Assembly: GCF_014205225.1 (NCBI RefSeq)
Contig: NZ_JACHNB010000001.1
Location: 186,001-250,000 of the forward strand
Length of the DNA: 64,000 nt
Direction: 5' to 3'
DNA from: Actinoplanes octamycinicus
GTDB lineage: Bacteria; Actinomycetota; Actinomycetes; Mycobacteriales; Micromonosporaceae
Below the pieces are notes generated by a model. It was given only the letters and a program-made list of their open reading frames with translations, searched no databases and was not told the origin of the DNA. Position 1 is the first letter of the stretch. Every line of letters starts with the position of its first letter. The position numbers and the translations under genes were made by a program. This document shows positions 1 through 8,973 of the stretch, piece by piece.

Positions 1-331
1 GGCGCAGTATCTGATCAACGTGCTGCACGACTCGGGCGAGCGGGCCACCGAGGCGGAGATGGCCGCGATCGACGTGTTCAACGAGCAGCTCCGGGCGGAC
101 CGGCAGTGGGTCTTCGCGGGCGGCCTGGGCGGGCCGGACGCGGCCACCGTGATCGACAGCCGGGGCGCGGAGACGGTGGTCACCGACGGGCCGTTCGTGG
201 AGTCGAAGGAGTTCGTGATCGGCTTCTGGATCGTCGAGGCGCCGCACCTCGACGTGGCGCTGCGGCTGGCCGCGCGCGGGTCGGCGGCCTGCAACCGGCG
301 GGTCGAGCTGCGACCGTTCCTGGACGCGTGA
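1..331 (+). CDS. YCII/DGPF-domain protein, 5' end cut by two bases
   Basis: Small (about 110 residues) protein of the YCII-related DGPF family. The motif DGPFVESKE is visible near residue 60, followed by a GFWIVEAP strand. The reading frame continues upstream of the first internal GTG at 20 as AQYLIN, which matches the usual start of this family, and the first base of the window is most likely the last base of the start codon, so only about two bases are missing. The stop overlaps the GTG of the sigma factor gene (GTGA). DGPF proteins of unknown biochemical role are encoded next to ECF42-type sigma factors in many actinobacteria, so the two are probably one functional unit. Confidence 0.85.
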   Translation, partial: AQYLINVLHDSGERATEAEMAAIDVFNEQLRADRQWVFAGGLGGPDAATVIDSRGAETVVTDGPFVESKEFVIGFWIVEAPHLDVALRLAARGSAACNRRVELRPFLDA

Positions 332-1545
332 CCACCGTCGCGGAGACCCTCACCCGGGTCCACCACGAGGAGTGGGCCCGGGTGGTGGCGACCCTGGCCC
401 GCCGGTTCGGCGACCTCGACCTGGCCGAGGAGATGGCCGCCGAGGCGTTCGCGACCGCGGTCGAGCGCTGGCCGGTCGACGGCGTCCCGCCCGCGCCCGG
501 CGCCTGGCTGACCACCACCGCGAACCGCAAGGCGATCGACCGGCTCCGCCGCGAGGTCCGGCGCGACGAGAAACACCGGGAGGCCCTGATGCTGTCCGGC
601 ACGCCGGAGCCGCTCGGCGCGATCGACGACGACCGGCTCCGGCTGGTCTTCACCTGCTGTCATCCGGCGCTCGCCATGGAGGCCCGGGTGGCGTTGACGC
701 TGCGGATGGTCGGTGGGCTGACGGTGTCCGAGATCGCCCATGCGTTCCTGGTCCAGGAGACCGCCATGGGCCAGCGGATCACCCGCGCCAAAGCCAAGAT
801 CAAGACCGCCCGGATCCCGTACGGCGTGCCGCTGCGCGACGATCTGCCGGCCCGGGTCACCGGGGTGCTCGCCGTGCTGTACCTGATCTTCAACGAGGGG
901 TACCTGGCGTCCGGCCCCGGCACCCCGGCGGTGCGTGCCGACCTGACCGCCGAGGCGATCCGGCTGACCCGGCTGGTCCACGCGCTGCTGCCGGCCGACG
1001 GGGAGGCCGCCGGGCTGCTGGCGCTGATGCTGCTCACCGAGGCCCGCCGGCCCGCCCGGGTGTCCGCGAGCGGTGAGCTGGTCACCCTCGCGGAGCAGGA
1101 CCGCGGCGCCTGGGACCGGCAGCTGATCGCCGAGGGGCACGCCCTGGTCCGGGCCCGGCTCGCCGCCGGGGAGCCGCCCGGGCGCTACCAGATCCTGGCC
1201 GCGATCAACGCGGTGCACACCGACGCCCGGGACGTCCGGGACACCGACTGGGCGCAGATCCTCGCCCTCTACGAGCAGCTGATCCGGATCGACGCGTCGC
1301 CGATCGTGCGGCTGAATCGGGCGATCGCGGTCGCCGAGCTGGACGGCCCGGAGGTCGCGCTGGCCCAGATCGCCGGGCTGCCGCTCACCGACTACCACGC
1401 CTACCACGCGGTGCGCGCCGAGCTGCTGCGCCGGCTGGGCCGCAGCGACGAGGCGCGGGCGGCCTACGACCGCGCCGTCGAGCTGAGCGGCAACACCGCC
1501 GAGCAGGCCCACCTGATCCGCCGGCGCGACCAGCTGGCCGGGTAG
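328..1545 (+). CDS. ECF42-type (SigJ-like) RNA polymerase sigma factor with long C-terminal extension
   Basis: A 405-residue sigma factor. Residues 1-80 hold region 2 (LAEEMAAEAFATAVERW, then WLTTTANRKAIDRLRR), and residues 110-165 hold region 4 (LRLVFTCCHPAL, GGLTVSEIAHAFLV). The C-terminal half is the helical DUF6596/TPR-like extension (YLIFNEGYLASGP, LYEQLIRIDASPIVRLNRA) typical of the ECF42 group, which carries no separate anti-sigma factor. The start was set at the GTG overlapping the stop of the DGPF gene; longer in-frame extensions run into that gene. The role is inferred: transcription of a small regulon, probably including this operon, with the extension as the likely signal-sensing or control part. 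Confidence 0.9.
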   Translation: MTTVAETLTRVHHEEWARVVATLARRFGDLDLAEEMAAEAFATAVERWPVDGVPPAPGAWLTTTANRKAIDRLRREVRRDEKHREALMLSGTPEPLGAIDDDRLRLVFTCCHPALAMEARVALTLRMVGGLTVSEIAHAFLVQETAMGQRITRAKAKIKTARIPYGVPLRDDLPARVTGVLAVLYLIFNEGYLASGPGTPAVRADLTAEAIRLTRLVHALLPADGEAAGLLALMLLTEARRPARVSASGELVTLAEQDRGAWDRQLIAEGHALVRARLAAGEPPGRYQILAAINAVHTDARDVRDTDWAQILALYEQLIRIDASPIVRLNRAIAVAELDGPEVALAQIAGLPLTDYHAYHAVRAELLRRLGRSDEARAAYDRAVELSGNTAEQAHLIRRRDQLAG

Positions 1546-1548
1546 GGC

Positions 1549-4500
1549 CTACGAGGCGTAGATGGAGAACTTCGCGGTCCAGCGGCTGGCCGTGCCGAAC
1601 GTCGCCGGCCAGGTGCCGAACGTCGTCGGCGCGCTCCACGCGCCCTGGTTCGCGGCGCCGGTGTCGTAGCTCAAGTTGTTGTCGCCGTTGGTGTTGTAGA
1701 CCAGCCAGTAGGCGGTGTTCGGGGCCAGGGTGGCGGTGATCGGCCGGCTGTTCCAGGCGTTGGCGGTCAGCGTGCCCGAGGTGCTCGACGCGACCAGCGC
1801 GCCGGGCGAGCCGTTCGCGTCGGCGTAGATCGCCACCTGGTACTGGTTGGCCGGCGCGGCCTGCACCGACTTCGCGTAGACCGAGATCTGGCTGACCGGG
1901 AACGCGGTCGCGCCGGTGACGAACCGGGAGCCGTTCCGGTAGTTCGCGTCGCCGGAGTCCAGCGCGGCGCCCACCTGGTCGTACCCGAAGCGCGGGGCGC
2001 TCGCCGCGGCCGTGGTGAAGGAGAACTGGTGGGCGGTCGTGAGCGGGTTGCCGGCCGCGTCGGTCACGCCGGTCCGGACGGTCACCGTGTACGCCGTGGC
2101 GGCGGCCAGCGGCGCGGACGGCGTGATCGTCGCCGACTGGTCCGCCGGGTCGTAGGTGACGGTCCGGGTGACCAGGGCGCCGCCCGGGCCGCGCAGTTCC
2201 AGGTTGGCCGGCGTGACGGTGCCGGCCGCCAGTCCCTCGCTGAACCGCACGGTCATCGGCGCGGTCGTCGCCACCCCGGTGGCGCCGCCGGCCGGGACGG
2301 TGGTGGTCACCGCCGGCGCGGTGGTGTCCACGCCGGTGGTCGCGTAGATCGAGAACTTCGCGTTCCACCGGCTGGCCGTGCCGAACGTCGCCGGCCAGGT
2401 GCCGAACGTCGTCGCGGCGCTCCACGCGCCCTGGTTGGCGGCGCCGGCGTCGTAGCTCAGGTTGTTGTCGCCGTTGGTGTTGTACATCAGCCAGTAGGCG
2501 GTGTTCGGCGCCAGGGTGGCGCTGATCGGCCGGGTGTTCCACGCGGTGGCGGTCAGCGTGCCGGCGCTGCTGGCGGCCACCCGGGTGCCGGGCGAGCCGT
2601 TCGCGTCGGTGTAGATCGCCAGCTGGTACTGGTTGTTCGGGGCGGCCTGCACGCCCTTGGCGTACACCGACATCGAGGTGACCGTCGCCGGGTCGGCGCC
2701 GGTGACGAACCGCGAGCCGTTCATGTGGTTCGCGTCGCCGGAGTCCAGCGAGGCGCCGATCCCGGTGAACCCGATCCGCTGCTGCGCCGGGGTGGTCGTG
2801 TAGGTCGCGGTGTACGTCGTCGCGGTCGCCGGCGCGGTCACGATGTGGGTCTGCGCCCCGCCGTCCGACCAGGACGCGAACGCCGAGGCGCCCTGCGGCG
2901 ACGGCGCGGACACCGAGTTGGTCGAACCCTCGATCACCGTGCGGGTGAACGGCGTGACGCTCGACGAGGAGCCGACCGCGAGCTGGAGCCCGGCCGGGAC
3001 GGTGGTGAAGGTCAGGTCCACCGTCTTCGGGTCCAGCCGCCGCGACACGGTGTGGGTCAGGCCGCCCTGGTCGGTGGCGACCAGCTTGAGCTCCAGATAG
3101 GACGGGTACTCGTGGTCGGGCGCCTCGAACGACCCGGACGCCACCCCGGTCCACCGGCGGATGTCGTGCTCGTGGCAGTTGTCCGGCGCCGAGCAGTGGT
3201 GCATCACCAGGTCCCAGTCGAGGCGCGCGGCGGGCAGGCCGCCCTCCTGCGGATCGGTGGCGTGGCCGGTGAAGGCGATGGTGTCGCCGACCTTCCAGGT
3301 GGTGCCGGCGGCCGGGGTGTCGATCACCCCGGTCGGCGCCTCGTTGCCGGGCGTGATGGTCACCGTGCTGGTGCCGGTCGCGTTCAACGTGTCGGTCACG
3401 GTCAGCTTGGCGGTGTGCGTGCCCGGCGTGGGATAGGTGAAGGTCGCGGTCGGCGTGGTGGCGTCGGTGACGCCGTCGCCGGTGAAGTCCCAGGCGTACT
3501 TCAGGCGGCCCTCGTCGGCCGGATCCGGGTCGGACGAGGCGACCCCGTTGAAGGTCACGGTCAGCGGCGCCGGGCCCTGCGTCGGGGTCGCGTCGATCAC
3601 CGCGGTGGGCGGCTGGTTGCCCGGGAAGTAGCGCACCCGGCGGACGGTGCCGCCCAGGTCGGCGTAGTACAGCTCGCCGCCGGGGCCGACCTCCAGGTCG
3701 ACCGGGCCGGCCGCGTCGGAGACGAAGGTGCGCAGGTTGGCCGGATCGGGCAGGCCGCCCGGGGTGGACGGCAGCGACGCCCAGATGCACCGGCGCGAGT
3801 AGTCGGCGAAGAAGATCGCGCCCCGGTACTCGGCCGGGTAGGGGCCGCCGGCCGCCGGGTAGAACGCCACCCCGGTCGACGAGGAGCTGCCGGTCGGGCA
3901 GGCCTCGCCGGCGATCAGCTTGCTGGAGTGGTTCCAGGCGACGAACGGCGCCGTGGTGGTGCCGGCCGGCGCGGTGTAGAGGGTCTCGCAGATCGGCAGG
4001 TTGGCGCTGTCGTACCCGGACTGCCGGGCGTTGCCCTCGTAGCAGGGCCAGCCGAAGTTGGTCACGCCGGCGGTCGGATCGACCACCCGGTTGACCTCCT
4101 CCCAGGTGTTCCACCCGGTGTCGGAGATCCAGGTCTCGCTGGTGCCCGGCCGCATCGTGATCCGGTACGGGTTGCGCAGCCCGTGGGCGACGATCCGGCG
4201 GGTGTCCGGGTCGGCGGCGCCCAGGTTCGGGTTGCCCGGGGCGGCCGCGCCGGTGGCCGGGTCGAGCCGCAGCAGCGCGCCGTCCAGCTGGGTCTCGTCG
4301 CCGGCGGTCCGGACGTCCTGCGAGCGCAGCGCCCCGCCCTCGTTCGCCGGGTCGGCGCACGGGTTGGTCGGCGCCCCGGTGGGGAACTGGCCGTAGTCGA
4401 CCGCGCTGAAGCTGGCGCCGTCACCGGCCGCGACGTAGAGCATCCCGTCGGCGCCGAACGCGATGTCCCCGATCGAGTGGCTCGGGAACTGCTGGCACCA

Positions 4501-5001
4501 GTCGTGCAGCAGCACCTGCTCGCTGCCGGTCATCGTGTTGCCGCCGGCCTGCAGCCGGGAGAGCCGGCCGGTGACCACGCAGCGCCCGTCGTTGGCGTTG
4601 GCGCACACGTCGTTCCAGACCGGGGCGGTCTGCCCGGGCGGCGCGTCGTAGGTGTAGAGCACGTAGACGTACGGGTTGGCCGGGAAGCCCGGGGCCAGCG
4701 TCATCCCGAGCAGGCCGCGGTCCCACTGGTTGTGCACATTGGACGACAAGTCGGCGAAGACCGTCGGGGTGGTGTCGGCCAGGTCGTCGAAGACCTTGAT
4801 CCGGCCGCCCTTCTCGGCGACGAAGACCCGCCCGTCCGGCGCGAACTCCAGGTCGACCGGCGAGCTGAGCCCGCTGAAGACGATCTGCTCCTGGAAGCCG
4901 GTCGGCAGCGCCACCGCGGCGGCCGGCTGCGAGGTGGTGAACGACGACATCGCCACCACGGTTGCCAAGGCGACGATCCCACTCAGCGCACGCCGGAACA
5001 C
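1549..5001 (-). CDS. Secreted PQQ-type glucose/sorbosone dehydrogenase-like protein with PKD and repeated C-terminal modules
   Basis: About 1150 residues. The GTG start is chosen because GGGGGA lies five bases upstream and a signal peptide follows (MFRRALSG, hydrophobic core, QPAAAVA). Residues 30-455 form a six-bladed dehydrogenase-like propeller of the GSDH family (DLEFAPDGRVFVAEKGG, DRGLLGMTLAPGFP, VAHGLRNPYRITMRP). A PKD domain follows (about 460-545, WDFTGDGVTD), then a second Ig-like region, a bacterial-repeat domain (about 670-735), a Big_5-like Ig domain (about 890-1000) and two near-identical 150-residue modules (about 737-885 and 1003-1150), each containing NTNGDNNLSYD and FGTWPATFGTASRW. 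It is likely extracellular and may oxidise sugars or bind polysaccharide. The substrate cannot be read from the sequence. Confidence 0.85.
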   Translation of the reverse strand: MFRRALSGIVALATVVAMSSFTTSQPAAAVALPTGFQEQIVFSGLSSPVDLEFAPDGRVFVAEKGGRIKVFDDLADTTPTVFADLSSNVHNQWDRGLLGMTLAPGFPANPYVYVLYTYDAPPGQTAPVWNDVCANANDGRCVVTGRLSRLQAGGNTMTGSEQVLLHDWCQQFPSHSIGDIAFGADGMLYVAAGDGASFSAVDYGQFPTGAPTNPCADPANEGGALRSQDVRTAGDETQLDGALLRLDPATGAAAPGNPNLGAADPDTRRIVAHGLRNPYRITMRPGTSETWISDTGWNTWEEVNRVVDPTAGVTNFGWPCYEGNARQSGYDSANLPICETLYTAPAGTTTAPFVAWNHSSKLIAGEACPTGSSSSTGVAFYPAAGGPYPAEYRGAIFFADYSRRCIWASLPSTPGGLPDPANLRTFVSDAAGPVDLEVGPGGELYYADLGGTVRRVRYFPGNQPPTAVIDATPTQGPAPLTVTFNGVASSDPDPADEGRLKYAWDFTGDGVTDATTPTATFTYPTPGTHTAKLTVTDTLNATGTSTVTITPGNEAPTGVIDTPAAGTTWKVGDTIAFTGHATDPQEGGLPAARLDWDLVMHHCSAPDNCHEHDIRRWTGVASGSFEAPDHEYPSYLELKLVATDQGGLTHTVSRRLDPKTVDLTFTTVPAGLQLAVGSSSSVTPFTRTVIEGSTNSVSAPSPQGASAFASWSDGGAQTHIVTAPATATTYTATYTTTPAQQRIGFTGIGASLDSGDANHMNGSRFVTGADPATVTSMSVYAKGVQAAPNNQYQLAIYTDANGSPGTRVAASSAGTLTATAWNTRPISATLAPNTAYWLMYNTNGDNNLSYDAGAANQGAWSAATTFGTWPATFGTASRWNAKFSIYATTGVDTTAPAVTTTVPAGGATGVATTAPMTVRFSEGLAAGTVTPANLELRGPGGALVTRTVTYDPADQSATITPSAPLAAATAYTVTVRTGVTDAAGNPLTTAHQFSFTTAAASAPRFGYDQVGAALDSGDANYRNGSRFVTGATAFPVSQISVYAKSVQAAPANQYQVAIYADANGSPGALVASSTSGTLTANAWNSRPITATLAPNTAYWLVYNTNGDNNLSYDTGAANQGAWSAPTTFGTWPATFGTASRWTAKFSIYAS
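1552..1995 (-). repeat. Copy 1 of an intragenic ~450-bp module (C-terminal module of the dehydrogenase-like protein)
   Basis: This stretch encodes the last 147 residues of the secreted protein and is nearly the same as the stretch at about 2345-2795. Both copies contain NQYQ(V/L)AIY(A/T)DANGSPG and TLAPNTAYWL, and end in KFSIYA. The copies are in direct orientation about 800 bases apart and separated by an Ig-like domain. Confidence 0.85.
2345..2795 (-). repeat. Copy 2 of the intragenic ~450-bp module
   Basis: Internal copy of the module described at 1552-1995, coding for roughly residues 737-885. The differences are scattered substitutions, mostly synonymous or conservative, with no length change obvious over the core. 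Confidence 0.85.
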
Positions 5002-5186
5002 GGCATTCCCCCGACCGTCACACGTTCCTGACAGATTGAGGAATCCTAATTGGACGCGGTGCGGCAGCGGCGTCGGCTGTCCGACTCGACCGCCCGCCGA
5101 CCGGTCAGATCCGGGCGGCCGTCCGGCTGATCCCTGTCGATCCCCGGCTGGTGCCGGACACCTGAAGGTGCTTGCATGCCCCGGTG

Positions 5187-7295
5187 ATGGTGCGCGCACT
5201 CGGCCGCTCGGTGGCCCACCGGCGGTGGCTGGTCCTCGGCGTCTGGCTGATTCTGACCATCGCCGGGGTGGTCCTCGGCGGGCAGCTCTTCGACCGCCTC
5301 GCGACCACCGGCAGCCTGCGGCCGGACGCCCCGTCCCAGCTCGCCGACCGGCGGCTCGACCAGCTGCAGCCGGAAGGCCCGACGGTGGTCGCGGTGGTCG
5401 GCGGGCGCGACGTGTACGACCAGGCGCTGGTCGACGACGTCACCGCGGTCGCCGCCGCGATCCGGGCGATCGACGGCGTCACCGAGGTCGAGGACCTCTA
5501 CAGCGCGCCGGGCGGCCGGATCGGCGCCGACAACCGCAGCTCGCTGATCCGGGTCGAGCTGGACCGCGGCCTGCCCGACGACCGGCGGGAGCGGGTGGAG
5601 GACGCGGTGGCCGCCGCGCTGCACCGGATCGACGCGCCGCAGGTTCTGGTCGGCGGCGAGAAACTGGCCGAGCGCGCGTTCGCCGACCAGGCCGTCGCGG
5701 ACGCGGCGCTCGGCGAATCGGTGGCGCTCGTGGTCCTGCTCGGCCTGCTGGCGCTGCTGCTCGGCGGCGTCACGGCCGGCGCGATCCCGGTCGCCGCCGC
5801 GCTGGGCACCGTGGCGGTGACGCTGCTCGGCCTGACCGGGCTGTCCGCGCTCACCGAGGTCAGCGAGTTCGCGGTCAACGTGGTCACGCTGCTCGGCATC
5901 GGGCTGGCGGTGGACTACGCGCTGCTGATCGTCGCCCGGTTCCGCGAGGAACGGGAGGCGGACCACGACGCCCCGGTCGCCGAACTGCTGGCCCGGACCA
6001 TGGCGACGGCCGGCCGTACCGTGCTGATCGCCGGGCTCGCCGTCGGGGCCGCGATGGCCGGCCTGTCCGCGTTCGCCGAGCCGCTGCTCGGGGCGATGGC
6101 GCTGGGCGGGGCGGTCGCGGTGCTGGTGGCCACCGGGGCGGGGCTGACCGTCGTACCGGCGCTGATCGCGGTGGCGCACCGCCGCATCCCGGCGGCCCGC
6201 CGGTCCCGCCCCGGCCCCGGCCTGCTGGCCCGGCTCGCCGCGGTCGCGCAGGCCCGGCCGGCGCCGGTCGCGCTCGCGGTCACGGCCGGCCTGCTCGGGC
6301 TCGCGCTGCCGTTCCTGGTCGCGGTCAACCTGGAGAACTCCGACGCCCGGGCGCTGCCCGCCGCGGCCGAGGCCCGCCAGCTGCGCGAGACGGTGCAGCG
6401 CGACTTCAGCGGCGGCCAGGCCGACCCGATCGTGGTGGTCACCGGCGCCGACCCGGACCGCGATTTCCTGGACGCGGTGAACCGGCTGGACGGCGTGCTG
6501 CGGGTCGAGGCCCGGCCGGACATCGCCGCCGGGGCGGCCGTCCTCGACGTCACGCCGGAGGGCGAGACCGCCGGCCCGGCCTCCCGGGACGTCGTCCGCG
6601 CGATCCGGGCGATGGATCCGCCGTTCCCGGTGCTGGTCGGCGGCGCCGCCGCGGAGCTGGTCGACTACCGCGACTCGGTGGCGAGCCGCTTCCCGCTCGC
6701 GCTGCTGGTCGTCCTGCTGCCCACGGCGGTGCTGCTGTTCGTGCTGACCGGCTCGCTGGTCGTGCCGCTCAAGGCGCTGCTGATGAACGCGCTCACCCTG
6801 CTCGCCACTCTCGGCGTGCTGGTCGTGGTCTTCCAGTGGGGTGTCGGCGACGCCCTGCTGGGCTTCGACTCGTGGGGCGCGATCGACGTCACCACCCCGG
6901 TCCTGCTGTTCGTCTTCGTCTTCGGGCTGTCGATGGACTACGAGGTGTTCCTGCTCGCCCGGATCCGCGAGGAGAGCCTGGCCGCCCCGGCCGCCGGGAC
7001 GACCGGGACCACCGGGACCGCCGGCGACCGGGCCGTGCGGGCCGGCCTGGCGAAGTCCGGGCCGGTGGTCACCGCCGCCGCGCTCGGCATCGGCGTGGTC
7101 TTCCTCGGCTTCCTGCTCGGCGACCTGATCGCGGTCAAGGAGATCGGCTTCGCGATGGCGGTCGCCCTGCTCCTCGACGTCACGGTGGTCCGCGGCCTGC
7201 TCCTGCCCGCCGCGATGAGCCTGCTCGGCGACTGGAACTGGTGGGCGCCACCCACACTGCGCCGCCTGCACGACCGCTGGTTCACCGGCCGATGA
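5187..7295 (+). CDS. MMPL/RND-family membrane permease
   Basis: About 702 residues with two six-helix halves, each preceded by an extracytoplasmic loop domain: one helix at residues 10-35, a large loop, five helices (AVNVVTLLGIGLAVDYALLIV), then one helix, a second loop and five more (LLFVFVFGLSMDYEVFLLARI). The paired VDYALL and MDYEVFL motifs are the proton-relay region of the MMPL family, seen in actinomycete drug and lipid exporters such as ActII-3. The ATG at 5187 gives the usual family N-terminus (ALGRSVAHRRWLVLG); a TTG at 5172 and a GTG at 5184 are alternatives. It reads divergently from the secreted dehydrogenase, and its stop overlaps the end of the convergent DHFR-like gene. Substrate unknown. 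Confidence 0.88.
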   Translation: MVRALGRSVAHRRWLVLGVWLILTIAGVVLGGQLFDRLATTGSLRPDAPSQLADRRLDQLQPEGPTVVAVVGGRDVYDQALVDDVTAVAAAIRAIDGVTEVEDLYSAPGGRIGADNRSSLIRVELDRGLPDDRRERVEDAVAAALHRIDAPQVLVGGEKLAERAFADQAVADAALGESVALVVLLGLLALLLGGVTAGAIPVAAALGTVAVTLLGLTGLSALTEVSEFAVNVVTLLGIGLAVDYALLIVARFREEREADHDAPVAELLARTMATAGRTVLIAGLAVGAAMAGLSAFAEPLLGAMALGGAVAVLVATGAGLTVVPALIAVAHRRIPAARRSRPGPGLLARLAAVAQARPAPVALAVTAGLLGLALPFLVAVNLENSDARALPAAAEARQLRETVQRDFSGGQADPIVVVTGADPDRDFLDAVNRLDGVLRVEARPDIAAGAAVLDVTPEGETAGPASRDVVRAIRAMDPPFPVLVGGAAAELVDYRDSVASRFPLALLVVLLPTAVLLFVLTGSLVVPLKALLMNALTLLATLGVLVVVFQWGVGDALLGFDSWGAIDVTTPVLLFVFVFGLSMDYEVFLLARIREESLAAPAAGTTGTTGTAGDRAVRAGLAKSGPVVTAAALGIGVVFLGFLLGDLIAVKEIGFAMAVALLLDVTVVRGLLLPAAMSLLGDWNWWAPPTLRRLHDRWFTGR

Positions 7296-7941
7296 CCGGC
7301 GTCGAGCGGCCCTGGTCCACCGCGTACTCGCCCGCGGCGACCGTCCCGACGGACGCCGGGGTCAGGGTCAGCGCGACGACGCCGCCCGGCAGGACACGCG
7401 TGGTCTCCTCGACGGTGAAGGCCGCCGGGGTCGCGCCGTCCGGGAACAGGCGCTTGCCGGCGCCGACCACGACCGGGAACTGGAGCAGGCGGTAGCGGTC
7501 GACCAGCCCGGCCCGGTGCAGCGCCTGCACCAGCTGCCAGCTGCCGTGCACCTGGAGTTCCGCGCCGGGCAGCTCCTTGAGCCGGCGCACCTCGTCGACC
7601 AGGTCGCCGCGGAGAACCGTGGCCGGACCCCACCCGGCCTGCTCGTCGGTCAGCGTCCGGCTGACGACGTGCTTCGGCAGGGTGTTCAGGCTGGCGGCGA
7701 TCGGGTCGTCCGGCGCGGTGACCCGCGGCCAGTACGCGCCGAGCAGGCCGTAGCTGGTACGCCCGAAGAGGAAGGCGCCCGCCTCCCGGAACCAGCCCCG
7801 CACGACCTCGTCGGTGTGCCCGGACGCGTGCGGGACGAGCCACCCGCCGCGGTCGAAGCCGCCGGAACGGTCCTCGTCCGGATGTCCCGGTCCTTGCACG
7901 ACCCCGTCGAGGCTGACGAAGATGTTGACGCTGAGCAGCAC
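7282..7941 (-). CDS. Dihydrofolate reductase-like (RibD C-terminal domain) protein
   Basis: A 219-residue protein of the RibD_C/DHFR-like superfamily common in actinobacteria. It begins with SVNIFVSLDGVVQGPG, has the middle FLFGRTSYGLL motif and ends with a PVVVGAGKRLF segment. Such proteins bind NADPH, but most are of unproven substrate. The GTG start is supported by GGAGGAAA upstream. It lies 33 bases behind the AraC-type regulator on the same strand and is probably its target or operon partner. Its last 14 bases overlap the 3' end of the convergent MMPL gene. Confidence 0.88.
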   Translation of the reverse strand: MLLSVNIFVSLDGVVQGPGHPDEDRSGGFDRGGWLVPHASGHTDEVVRGWFREAGAFLFGRTSYGLLGAYWPRVTAPDDPIAASLNTLPKHVVSRTLTDEQAGWGPATVLRGDLVDEVRRLKELPGAELQVHGSWQLVQALHRAGLVDRYRLLQFPVVVGAGKRLFPDGATPAAFTVEETTRVLPGGVVALTLTPASVGTVAAGEYAVDQGRSTPVIGR

Positions 7942-7974
7942 GGTTTCCTCCGATTCCGGGTGGTCGGGGGAAAG

Positions 7975-8634
7975 CTAGCTGCCCGGCTCGGCACCGGTCT
8001 TGTACAGGAACGACATCGAGGCGTCGCCGCCCGCCCGCAGGCCCCGCGCGGTCTGCCCGATGTAGCGCCGCAGCGCGTGCCCGAGGTGCGCCTGGTCGAA
8101 ATACCCGAGCTCGTCGACGACCGCCCGCCAGTCCCGGCCGGCACGCAGCATCATGGCGGCGGCGTTCGCCCGGTCGATCTGCCCGACGGCGGTCGGGGAC
8201 AGCCCGGTGATCGCCCGGTGCTGCCGCTGCCGGGTCCGCTGCGACGGATAGCCCTGGAGTCGCGCCCGCACCAGCAGCCCCGCCTCCCGCAGACGAAGGA
8301 CGAAATGCTCGACATTGTCGTACGCCGGCACCTCCCACTCCGCGCCGCCGATGACCACCCGGCCCGACCCGGTCACCGGGAAGGACACGTGCCCGTCGAC
8401 GATCGCGACCGCCGGATGCGGCCGGAGAACGGCGCCGAGCGCCAACCGCACCCCGAGGAACTCGGCGTCCGGCGGCACCGGCGCAACGGTCGCCCTGGTC
8501 TCCGGCCCGCGCAGGTCGACGCGCAGCTGTCCCCGCGTCCGCGTGACGATCAGCTGGCAACACGTCCGGGCCGCCGACGTCATGGTGCCTTCGGCGTCAC
8601 TACGGGTCCGCCACACCCGGTCGACGATGCTCAC
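7975..8634 (-). CDS. AraC-family transcriptional regulator
   Basis: A 219-residue one-component regulator. The N-terminal half is an unclassified beta-rich sensor segment (TRTRGQLRVDLRGPETRA). The C-terminal part has the AraC helix-turn-helix pair, with ITGLSPTAVGQIDRAN in the first and LGYFDQAHLGHALRRYIGQT in the second. The GTG at 8634 is preferred (product starts SIVDRVWRT) because the longer frame to 8727 reaches close to the tRNA terminator. No strong ribosome binding site decides it. Cotranscription with the following DHFR-like gene is likely, which makes that gene the best guess for a regulated target. Confidence 0.8.
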   Translation of the reverse strand: MSIVDRVWRTRSDAEGTMTSAARTCCQLIVTRTRGQLRVDLRGPETRATVAPVPPDAEFLGVRLALGAVLRPHPAVAIVDGHVSFPVTGSGRVVIGGAEWEVPAYDNVEHFVLRLREAGLLVRARLQGYPSQRTRQRQHRAITGLSPTAVGQIDRANAAAMMLRAGRDWRAVVDELGYFDQAHLGHALRRYIGQTARGLRAGGDASMSFLYKTGAEPGS

Positions 8635-8731
8635 GCCGCTCGCGGCGTCACGATGCTCGAAGAGCAAGCCCACGGCCGTCACCACCGTAACGCGGGGTTT
8701 CCGGGCGCTCGGCCCCCGAGCAGACAAGACG

Positions 8732-8771
8732 AGGGGCCCCGGTCCGCGCTTCCCGCGGACACAGAGCCCCT
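8732..8771 (-). terminator. Terminator hairpin of the first tRNA operon
   Basis: An inner 7-bp stem GTCCGCG/CGCGGAC sits inside an outer AGGGGC/GCCCCT pairing just beyond the Val tRNA. The same design with partly changed sequence follows the second tRNA operon at 22338-22376. No T-run is seen, as is usual for such high-G+C terminators. Confidence 0.75.
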
Positions 8772-8779
8772 GTCACTCG

Positions 8780-8851
8780 TGGGCGATACTGGGATCGAAC
8801 CAGTGACCTCTTCCGTGTCAAGGAAGCGCGCTCCCGCTGCGCCAATCGCCC
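8780..8851 (-). tRNA. tRNA-Val (GAC), copy 1
   Basis: A complete 72-nt cloverleaf: acceptor GGGCGAU/AUCGCCC, anticodon stem CUUCC/GGAAG around the loop UUGACAC (anticodon GAC), and TPsiC arm ACUGG-UUCGAUC-CCAGU. The CCA end is not encoded. It is the last gene of the Gly-Cys-Val operon and is identical to the copy at 22386-22457. Confidence 0.97.
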
Positions 8852-8861
8852 GCAGTTAGCG

Positions 8862-8932
8862 AGGTGGAGACGGGATTTGAACCCGTGTACACGGCTTTGC
8901 AGGCCGTTGCCTCGCCTCTCGGCCACTCCACC
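8862..8932 (-). tRNA. tRNA-Cys (GCA), copy 1
   Basis: A 71-nt cloverleaf: acceptor GGUGGAG/CUCCACC, anticodon stem ACGGC/GCCGU around CUGCAAA (anticodon GCA), and the usual TPsiC loop UUCAAAU. CCA is not encoded. It lies ten bases upstream of the Val gene. An identical copy lies at 22468-22538. Confidence 0.97.
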
Positions 8933-8973
8933 GAGCAGGCCGGTGCCCAATGGAACCGGCAACAGCCTCTCCG

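Noticed and set aside
2029..5031. A 1000-codon open frame on the plus strand opposite the secreted dehydrogenase
   Set aside because: Composition is Arg/Gly/Val-rich with no domain or ribosome binding site, as expected for the antisense of high-G+C coding DNA; the minus-strand gene has signal peptide and recognisable domains.
5046..7271. A 741-codon minus-strand frame opposite the MMPL permease
   Set aside because: Low-complexity Gln/Arg/His product without motif; shadow of the permease gene.
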